Shown one piece after another: positions 17,191 through 23,415 of a stretch of 24,893 bases of DNA. Origin of the DNA: a virus; the IMG/VR virus record IMGVR_UViG_3300023192_001544, positions 1 to 24,893 of that record; one strand, written 5' to 3'. Position numbers and translations under genes: made by a program. The notes under the pieces are model-generated. The model saw nothing but the letters and a program-made list of their open reading frames with translations, was not told the origin of the DNA and did no database searches. Position 1 is the stretch's first letter, and each line of letters begins with the position of its first letter.

Positions 17191-19352
17191 TGTTTGATTA
17201 TAATAATTATGTTTGTATGCAGTATAACGGAGGCACCGGAGATGGTGGTGGAGGAGGAGACCCTGCTGTTACGGTAGGATCCACAGACCCTTCTCCTCAG
17301 TTTACTTTTGTTCCCTCTAACTATCAATTTACGGACCCCCCTCGCTACTTTAAAGCTAATGATCCCTACTATTATGAAGTAGATAATATACCACTTAAAC
17401 AACTTCATGAAAACTGCCTCTGGTTAAGAGATCAGATGACGGGAATAGAATTAAATGTAACGGGGGTTCCACTTTCCCAAGTTATAGATTTACAACCCGT
17501 GGTTAATAATGCTGACCGGGTAGTAACTGTTCGCCCTGGTAGGTTTACGGCAAGGATTAATGATGCTTATGGATCCACTGAATTCTTTTCTACTCAAGAG
17601 AGTGGGCAGCCATTAGTTGATATTGCCCGAACTCCAGTTTACTTACTATCCCCTATTATTGCTAGTAATCCAGTTTTCCAAACTATTATGGGGGCTACAC
17701 TTGAAAATTTATTTTATGGAAATGGATTATATAATGAGCTTCAGCATCATGCAGCCAAGATAGAGCTAACCAACCCAACTTCAGATTCTTATCCTCTTCA
17801 AATTACATTTAATCCTACGTATTTGAACTCTGGGGATCTAGATTTAACTGATCTTCCTAAAATAAAACACGCTGTTTGGAAGCAGATTAGTTCTCAGCCT
17901 GATTTACAGCAAAGGGCGGTTGATTTTACAAGAAGGTGGCAGGGGGTTAGTAGGACTGCCGTAGTAAATGTCCCTAATGATTTATCCGTAGAAATTCCAC
18001 CCTTCAGTGCTGATGATTTCTTAGATGTAGATACTAATGAGTATGATCCTCAAGTTAGAATTGATTTAGTCTTTTTATATTCTCACCCTATTGATTCTGC
18101 TATAACTTACATAGCTAAAAAAACAGACCTAGGGAGTCCAGAATCCATCGTAACTCCTAGAATAGGGGTGGTAAAAGGAGCAGGTGCTTTATTAGGGCCT
18201 CGTAATGGTGCCCTTAATATAACAGGAGGAGAGGGTATTGGTGATTCGGGGTGGATTAATCAGCAGTCCCAGAGTGATAAATTCTATGATACTTCGGGGG
18301 CTTTAGAACCTGGAGTGGACTTGGCTATACAAGCTCCTATGTCTGATCAGGCAATGTTGGGTGTAACTAATCCTCCCTTCCCAGGTAAAACTACAGGGCT
18401 AAGTTTTCCCTCACCTGACGATTTACTCAATTTAGCTCCTATTATTTCTGAAGAGGCTCTTCAACATAGCTTAGTAACTATTGGACAATCGGTTCTACCT
18501 ATTTGCTATGTTATTGTAAAGAAGGATGCTCCTATCATTTTTGACGTAGACATTATTGATATTCGACCTTTCCTAAGAACAACTGAATTAGCCTATAACG
18601 AACGAGCAGGTATCGGGGCAGCTAACCCTCCACTATCTCTCGCAAACCCCCCTACAGGAAAGGCAGAAGTATATGCAGCCATTCAACAATTAAGAGAATT
18701 ATTAGAGGATAGATTCCAGGGAATTTTAGATAGTGTAAATGATAGTCTTGACGGAATTCCAATGCCTCTTCCTTATTTTACAGCCCAGTACTATAAGTAT
18801 AGCGGGTATGGTTCTCCTACTGCGTTAACTATGCAAACGTATTCCACTGCTAATAACCCGCCTGAAGGCGTTGGCACAGGACTTTATACTGGATTAAACG
18901 GTGGAGCAGTATATTTGCCAGGAGGGACTGATTATGTGGATATTATTCCAGGTAAATACTTAATAGAAGGTACTGTAGACGGGATGATGGGTGCCAACGG
19001 TGCAGGCTACGGGCAGTATAATGTGGCCCTATATGATGATGGGGTGAAATTATGGCCTGACGAGCAGAGTGTTGAATCCGCTGTTAGGTTTCAGACGTTT
19101 AGATATGAATCTGACGATAACTTTAGACAGTCTAATGGTAGTATTAGTTTCAGTACTATATTAACCCTATTTCCCGCCCCAGAAGGAGATCCAGTAACAA
19201 CAAGGCTTATGTTAAAGGTAGATGAAATAGGAACAGGAGCCTCCATTTATGCTAGAGGAACTCTTAAGATTGAGAGAATAGGGAATGCTGATGGAACTAC
19301 TGGTATGTTCCCTGGGGAAGAGGATGATCCGGGTCCAGATCCTTTCGGATGA
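17190..19352 (+). CDS. Fibre-like virion protein with shared docking segment and beta-sandwich-like C-terminus, 720 aa
   Basis: The start overlaps the previous stop (TAATG), and an AGGAG at 17176-17180 lies 9 nt upstream. Residues 13-25 form a Gly/Asp-rich linker. Residues 60-84 (YYYEVDNIPLKQLHE, then LWLRDQMTG) align with residues 34-59 of the preceding spike protein, with about 11 of 26 positions identical. The middle, rich in Pro and Leu, is unrecognised. Residues about 525-705 look like a compact beta-sandwich head (PGKYLIEGTVDG, YNVALYDDG, YARGTLKIERI), reminiscent of C1q/TNF-like fibre tips; this is a pattern impression only. The C-terminus is acidic and proline-rich (GEEDDPGPDPFG). Likely a short tail fibre or baseplate appendage paired with the spike gene; its exact counterpart in T4 is not clear. 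Confidence 0.6.
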   Translation: MFDYNNYVCMQYNGGTGDGGGGGDPAVTVGSTDPSPQFTFVPSNYQFTDPPRYFKANDPYYYEVDNIPLKQLHENCLWLRDQMTGIELNVTGVPLSQVIDLQPVVNNADRVVTVRPGRFTARINDAYGSTEFFSTQESGQPLVDIARTPVYLLSPIIASNPVFQTIMGATLENLFYGNGLYNELQHHAAKIELTNPTSDSYPLQITFNPTYLNSGDLDLTDLPKIKHAVWKQISSQPDLQQRAVDFTRRWQGVSRTAVVNVPNDLSVEIPPFSADDFLDVDTNEYDPQVRIDLVFLYSHPIDSAITYIAKKTDLGSPESIVTPRIGVVKGAGALLGPRNGALNITGGEGIGDSGWINQQSQSDKFYDTSGALEPGVDLAIQAPMSDQAMLGVTNPPFPGKTTGLSFPSPDDLLNLAPIISEEALQHSLVTIGQSVLPICYVIVKKDAPIIFDVDIIDIRPFLRTTELAYNERAGIGAANPPLSLANPPTGKAEVYAAIQQLRELLEDRFQGILDSVNDSLDGIPMPLPYFTAQYYKYSGYGSPTALTMQTYSTANNPPEGVGTGLYTGLNGGAVYLPGGTDYVDIIPGKYLIEGTVDGMMGANGAGYGQYNVALYDDGVKLWPDEQSVESAVRFQTFRYESDDNFRQSNGSISFSTILTLFPAPEGDPVTTRLMLKVDEIGTGASIYARGTLKIERIGNADGTTGMFPGEEDDPGPDPFG

Positions 19353-19408
19353 GGATGATGGCTAATGATGGACCTTCTGATCCTTGAGGTATAATTAGTT
19401 AGATTATT

Positions 19409-22063
19409 ATGGTTAGTCCTATAAACTGCGTAGTTGCTGGGGTTGGGGAGTTTGAAGACCCAGATGACGAGCCGAATCCCTGGGATGGAACCGGCTGGAC
19501 TGGGGATGAGTGGGATGATGATTGGGAGCCCGTCGATCCCAACGATCCCGACTTTCCTAATTTAACTTGGAGCCCCCCTCCCCGAATAACAGCTTCTGAT
19601 TTTAATGTGAGATCTTCTGGGGGTGGGGTTATTACTCCTCCCATGGATCTACTGGTGGCAGGGGGGAGTGTTGCTGATCCAAGAATTATTTTTATTGATC
19701 CTCAAAGTACTCTTGAAACTCCCATTAATACTCTTTCTCTCACCGTTACAGGACAACTCCAAACGGCTCTCCAAAAAAATAACTTGGGGAAGATTGAAGC
19801 TAAATTAACTAATTTAGATCAGGCAACAACGCAAAGAAATGGAGGAAGAGGAAAGATTGTAGTTACTTTCCCAGAGGGTGAGGAAGCACAGAAACTTTAT
19901 AAAGCTAATCCTAATATGTTAACTAATATTCCTTTAGAGGGGACTTATACTTTAGTTTATTTTGCCCGAATCTCTCCTGATAATTATATGGAGTATCAAC
20001 GGTTTAGGGGAACTTTTTTGGTACGATTTTCTATCAATTTATATGAAGGAGATAGTGATTACAATACAAATACCTCTATGGAATCTGGGGTCTATACTTC
20101 TCAGCCAAAAAGAGCAGGGTATCAAAATTACCACAGTATTATATCGTTACCTATGAGTAGCAAAAATCAGGCTACCAGACTATATTACGCAGAATATTTT
20201 AATGGTATCGAAAACAATAAGTATACTTTCTATAACAATATAACCCCCACGCCTCCTCTTAAACTTAGTTATCCTTACAGTGAGTTAACGCCCTTTGATC
20301 ATTTAATAGATTCTACTATGGTGGATATATTAAAGATTAATGATTTGGTGTTAGAGATGTCTGATTATCCTTATAATGCGCTAACTACAGATAAAGTTAT
20401 AAACTCTTTTCCACAAAATATTAAGGATTCTCTCTCTACTGCGTATACTTTAGGAGGCACACCTCTTCTTCCTAAAATTGGAATAGCCGTTAGAAAGTCT
20501 ATTATTCTTAATGAAGTTTCTAATTTTTCTAAGAAGGGGCTTGAGAATCTTAAATCTTCAACTACGAATAAACAGCCCACTTTTTTTTATGATTCCATTG
20601 TAGAAAATAATATTGCTGCGGTTGATATTATTCTTCAGGATAATGTTTCTATTGATCCTATGGGCACTTCAAATATAAAATTAAAAAATAGGTTGTTTAA
20701 TTGGCAGCCCCTTCCCGAAGATATAAACCAACGAGTAATTTTTAAGGATGCAGCAGCGGTAGAGACTCCAATTTATTTAACGAATCAAGAGGAGTCTATA
20801 ACGGTTATTAACTTTGAGGGAACTAGATCAACCCTTCAAATGCAAGTCGGTAATTACTTTATGGCAGAGTCTGTGGATGGGGAGAACCGCTTAACAGTAT
20901 GGTCTGATATTGATAAAGCAGTGATACTACCTACAATTAGTAAAGCTAAAGCAGCCGCTCTACTTAAAGCTGATCTGTCAATGATACTTGATGTAAGTTC
21001 AGATACCGCTTCCTTGACCGAGTTGAATGTGGATACTACTAGTCTACGTCAGGATGGCTACTTTTTAAAATTAGATAAATCTACCATCACCGATATTCCT
21101 AACGACTCTTTTTTAATACGTAGTACTAAAGCAACATATGATTATATTACTACAGGAATAGATGATTATGTTCAGCATCGTGCTTTTCCTTATGCAGTTA
21201 TTTATTTGCGTTATGATGATATGATTTTTAATCATTTAGAGGTTAGTTTAAAAGCTACTATTACCCACAGAGATTTTAGTTTGGACTTTATATCTCCTGA
21301 ACTAGAAAAGATTTTGGTAAGAGAATTACCGCAACATATTTTATTAGTTCCTACTAATAATTTAAGTAGAACATATACTCAAGTTAGATCTAAGTTACCT
21401 ACATTTAATACTCGTTCTATTCGTCTTTCTCCTTCTCCCTTTCAAGACCATTCAAAGTTATCTAATCCTGCGTATCTAACCTCCGTTTATGATCAGGTGA
21501 ATATTGTTAACTTTACTCAGGATTTTACGAAGGGGTGGATATGGAATGAAAAATTACGGTATGAGTATTCTACTAGTAAGGTAAGTTTGTTGCCTGAATA
21601 CAAGGATTCCACTCAACCTACTCCTAGAAAAGTTCTTCCTACTTCTAAACTCTTTCAAACCCTTAACAACCTTAAAACAGTATACTCTTTAGGGGATCGA
21701 GATTCTGTAAATACTTTTGATCTTTATAGTAGAATGAAGCCCGAGGATTTTAGGGGACTAAATTTGGATCAACCATATGGATCTCAATGGAGAGGGAAGC
21801 TTAGACTAAATAAAATTACAGACACTGCGGGAATAAATAAAGAAAGATTTGTTGCGGTAAAAACTATATCTTCAATTGATGGTGCTCCTCCTACTTTCTT
21901 ACCTCCTAATCCTTTGGCTTCACGGTATATACTAAATAAAGTTTTTATAGGAACAGCCGCTGAAATCGACCGATGGCCCACCACTTCTCCAGGTGCTCCA
22001 ACTAGGGATAAACCGGAGGGGGTAACTGGTGGAGGAGGAGGAGAAAATGGGGCGGGCTATTGA
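19409..22063 (+). CDS. Unrecognised large virion protein, 884 aa
   Basis: I do not recognise this protein. The ATG at 19409 is the first start after an in-frame TAG at 19400. The nearest GAGG (19386-19389) is 19 nt away, too far to be a normal ribosome binding site. The first 53 residues are strikingly acidic and Trp/Pro-rich (DPDDEPNPWDGTGWTGDEWD, then DPNDPDFP) and are probably disordered or an interaction arm. The rest is a normal globular mix with many Tyr, Asn and Ser and no transmembrane segment. Its tail is glycine-rich (GGGGGENGAGY). Position after the fibre genes, size and same-strand packing make a structural virion protein likely. It is the last gene before the intergenic gap that precedes the prohead genes. 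Confidence 0.55.
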   Translation: MVSPINCVVAGVGEFEDPDDEPNPWDGTGWTGDEWDDDWEPVDPNDPDFPNLTWSPPPRITASDFNVRSSGGGVITPPMDLLVAGGSVADPRIIFIDPQSTLETPINTLSLTVTGQLQTALQKNNLGKIEAKLTNLDQATTQRNGGRGKIVVTFPEGEEAQKLYKANPNMLTNIPLEGTYTLVYFARISPDNYMEYQRFRGTFLVRFSINLYEGDSDYNTNTSMESGVYTSQPKRAGYQNYHSIISLPMSSKNQATRLYYAEYFNGIENNKYTFYNNITPTPPLKLSYPYSELTPFDHLIDSTMVDILKINDLVLEMSDYPYNALTTDKVINSFPQNIKDSLSTAYTLGGTPLLPKIGIAVRKSIILNEVSNFSKKGLENLKSSTTNKQPTFFYDSIVENNIAAVDIILQDNVSIDPMGTSNIKLKNRLFNWQPLPEDINQRVIFKDAAAVETPIYLTNQEESITVINFEGTRSTLQMQVGNYFMAESVDGENRLTVWSDIDKAVILPTISKAKAAALLKADLSMILDVSSDTASLTELNVDTTSLRQDGYFLKLDKSTITDIPNDSFLIRSTKATYDYITTGIDDYVQHRAFPYAVIYLRYDDMIFNHLEVSLKATITHRDFSLDFISPELEKILVRELPQHILLVPTNNLSRTYTQVRSKLPTFNTRSIRLSPSPFQDHSKLSNPAYLTSVYDQVNIVNFTQDFTKGWIWNEKLRYEYSTSKVSLLPEYKDSTQPTPRKVLPTSKLFQTLNNLKTVYSLGDRDSVNTFDLYSRMKPEDFRGLNLDQPYGSQWRGKLRLNKITDTAGINKERFVAVKTISSIDGAPPTFLPPNPLASRYILNKVFIGTAAEIDRWPTTSPGAPTRDKPEGVTGGGGGENGAGY

Positions 22064-22073
22064 AAATTTTAAC

Positions 22074-22101
22074 TTTACAAAAATAATTTATTTTGTGTAA
22101 A
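22074..22101. repeat. Short inverted repeat overlapping the candidate promoter
   Basis: TTTACA (22074-22079) and TGTAAA (22096-22101) are perfect inverted arms, with a further AAA/TTT pairing inside after one mismatch. It could be an operator-like site or a weak AT-rich hairpin after the 884-aa gene. It has no GC-rich stem, so I do not call it a terminator. Confidence 0.35.
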
Positions 22102-22103
22102 AT
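22074..22103 (+). promoter_or_regulatory. Candidate sigma70-type promoter for the prohead genes
   Basis: The gap 22064-22171 contains TTTACA at 22074-22079, an 18-nt spacer and TAAAAT at 22098-22103. Each hexamer matches the sigma70 consensus at five of six bases. This would give a leader of about 60 nt before the ATG at 22172. The gap is very AT-rich, so chance matches are likely. Confidence 0.4.
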
Positions 22104-22127
22104 ACTATAGCTTCTGTAAATACTCGT

Positions 22128-22144
22128 AGAGGGTTTTTTCCTCT
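22128..22144. other. Small hairpin in the leader of the prohead genes
   Basis: AGAGG (22128-22132) pairs with CCTCT (22140-22144) around a G plus six-T loop. The stem is only five base pairs and no T-run follows it, so it is a poor terminator. It lies between the candidate promoter and the GGAG ribosome binding site and could shape the leader of the mRNA. Confidence 0.3.
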
Positions 22145-22171
22145 TTAAATAAATATATCGGAGATATAACT

Positions 22172-22570
22172 ATGAATTTTAATGAAAGTGTAGATAAGGA
22201 TTTCGTCGATCTTGTTCTTGAAAGTTCTCTTTGGTCAAAGGCTAATATTAAGGTGAACAGAGACGCGGCTATCAATGAGTCTGAGGATGAGGGCGATATA
22301 GGAATTATCCCCGAGTATGAAAATGGTGTTGTTAACGAATTCGAAGAGCCTACGGATATGGACGTACAGTATGCTGAAGCAGAAGAAGTTTCTTTCACTC
22401 TTGATGATCTTCAACTAGTTCTTGATAATCTTGATGACGATTCCCTTATGGAACACGCCATGAATATGCTTGACGTTTTTGACGTTGCTTATGATACTCT
22501 TAATGAGGGTGGTGATGACGATGATGAGGATGAGGAAGAAGAAGAATCTGAAGTCGAAGCTAAAGCATGA
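22172..22570 (+). CDS. Acidic prohead core-like protein (T4 gp67-like in position), 132 aa
   Basis: A GGAG at 22160-22163 lies 8 nt before the ATG. The protein is extremely acidic, ending in a GGDDDDEDEEEEE run at residues 113-125. Residues 10-28 (DFVDLVLE, then WSKANIKV) form a motif repeated in the next protein. Sites resembling the T4 gp21 cleavage rule ([IL]-x-E) occur at I34-N35-E36 and L110-N111-E112, and a near match (V15-L16-E17) sits inside the shared motif. In T4 the small acidic core protein gp67 lies between the portal and the gp21 protease genes; this gene holds a similar place before the protease. The core/scaffold role is inferred from charge, size, position and putative cleavage sites, not from recognisable sequence similarity. 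Confidence 0.55.
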   Translation: MNFNESVDKDFVDLVLESSLWSKANIKVNRDAAINESEDEGDIGIIPEYENGVVNEFEEPTDMDVQYAEAEEVSFTLDDLQLVLDNLDDDSLMEHAMNMLDVFDVAYDTLNEGGDDDDEDEEEEESEVEAKA

Positions 22571-23022
22571 AAGAAATTGACATTGCGGCTTTCGCAGAGT
22601 CCCTGCTTACTGAACGCATAGAATCAGGAAAGCCTGTTCAATTTGCTGCTGAACAGTCTCCCGATGCTCCTGATGTTTCAGATGTAGAAGTCTCTCATGA
22701 TTTTACTTCTCAGATATTAAATGAGGGGTATTGGGATAAGGCAGATATTAAAGTAATTGTCCCCACAAGAAGGGTTTTACGCAAAAGACCAGTTGAATTA
22801 ACTAAGTCTTCTGATTTAAGTGAAGAAGTTCAGGTACGTAAACAGCTTTTTGGGGAGTATAGAAATAAACTTAAAGAGCTTGATGAAATTGTTCAAGAAA
22901 TGACCACAGTAGGGATGCTTGGAGTGGGGTCAGGAGCCGTTGTGGCCTCTGGAATGACAGTATCCTCTAAAAAGAAAAAGAAAAAACATGCTAATGCCCG
23001 TACTCGTAGATTTAATCGCTGA
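22567..23022 (+). CDS. Small prohead core/internal protein candidate, 151 aa
   Basis: The start overlaps the previous stop by four bases (ATGA). The N-terminus, MKEIDIAAFAESLLTE, is an amphipathic segment ending in L-T-E at residues 14-16, much like the capsid-targeting peptides of T4 internal proteins. Residues 45-63 (DFTSQILNE, then GYWDKADIKV) repeat the motif of the upstream gene, and L51-N52-E53 within it matches the gp21-type cleavage rule. After a charged helical region (about 80-112) comes a Gly-rich hydrophobic stretch (residues 115-131) and a KKKKKK run followed by a basic tail. T4 gp68 is a positional parallel, but I see no direct similarity. The end overlaps the next gene by 35 nt. 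Confidence 0.55.
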   Translation: MKEIDIAAFAESLLTERIESGKPVQFAAEQSPDAPDVSDVEVSHDFTSQILNEGYWDKADIKVIVPTRRVLRKRPVELTKSSDLSEEVQVRKQLFGEYRNKLKELDEIVQEMTTVGMLGVGSGAVVASGMTVSSKKKKKKHANARTRRFNR

Positions 23023-23413
23023 AGAAAACTCTCGGCCTAAAAGTAGAGGAGACTACCATACTTTGAAGGATGGTCCTGTAACCGCTAAAAAATCTAAAGT
23101 AAAAAATTATCCTAGTATTAAGATTGCTTTACGGAGAGGTTATCCTGGGCAAATTTTTTCTACAAAGGGTGCCGCTAGGCTTTATGTTGTTAGTAATGCC
23201 GGGTGGGGGAAAAAGAGTTCGGGACGTATTGCAAAAGGGTTCACCCCCGGATCCGCAACGCCCTCGGCTAATTGGGATAGTATCAAAGGCCATGCAGTCA
23301 GGACTATGAAAAAACACGGGAAACAAAAGACCCGAAGATTCGAAGACTATAAAGATAAAGATAAGGATAAGGATAAGGATAAGGATAAAGTTCGTGGACG
23401 CGAACGAGACTAA
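22988..23413 (+). CDS. Basic internal/head protein candidate, 141 aa
   Basis: The ATG at 22988 overlaps the upstream gene by 35 nt. A second in-frame ATG at 22994 is equally possible, and neither has a Shine-Dalgarno beyond A-rich sequence. The N-terminus MLMPVLVDLIAE ends in I-A-E at residues 10-12, closely like the T4 internal-protein targeting peptide, which also ends in IAE at its cleavage site. The remainder is strongly basic (many Lys and Arg, KKSKVK, RTMKKHGKQKTRR) and ends in a KD repeat (residues 122-133) and VRGRERD. A mature, DNA-binding internal head protein is the natural reading. Residues about 41-85 (from YPSIKIALRRGYPGQ on) look folded. No family is recognised, so an injected host-takeover protein is also possible. 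Confidence 0.55.
   Translation: MLMPVLVDLIAEENSRPKSRGDYHTLKDGPVTAKKSKVKNYPSIKIALRRGYPGQIFSTKGAARLYVVSNAGWGKKSSGRIAKGFTPGSATPSANWDSIKGHAVRTMKKHGKQKTRRFEDYKDKDKDKDKDKDKVRGRERD
23351..23386 (+). repeat. Hexanucleotide repeat, six units
   Basis: Six in-frame copies of AARGAT (two AAAGAT then four AAGGAT) encode alternating Lys-Asp at residues 122-133 of the 141-aa basic protein. Such a tract can change length by slippage without shifting the frame. Confidence 0.85.
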
Positions 23414-23415
23414 AT

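Noticed and set aside
19355-19387. Mini ORF (MMANDGPSDP) preceded by GAGG between the 720-aa and 884-aa genes
   Set aside because: Only ten codons. It resembles a decayed echo of the DDPGPDPFG end of the upstream protein, and nothing supports translation.
22128-22144. Rho-independent terminator
   Set aside because: The T-run is in the loop rather than after the stem, and the stem is only five base pairs.
22148-22155. AATAAATA, similar to the T4/cyanophage late promoter motif TATAAATA/NATAAATA
   Set aside because: A late start just downstream would begin transcription within or after the GGAG ribosome binding site (22160-22163), leaving almost no leader. The region is very AT-rich, so the match is probably chance.
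22981-22987. AAAAAAC as a -1 programmed frameshift site
   Set aside because: A -1 shift would not enter the frame of the downstream gene, which lies in +1. No clear downstream stimulatory structure was seen.
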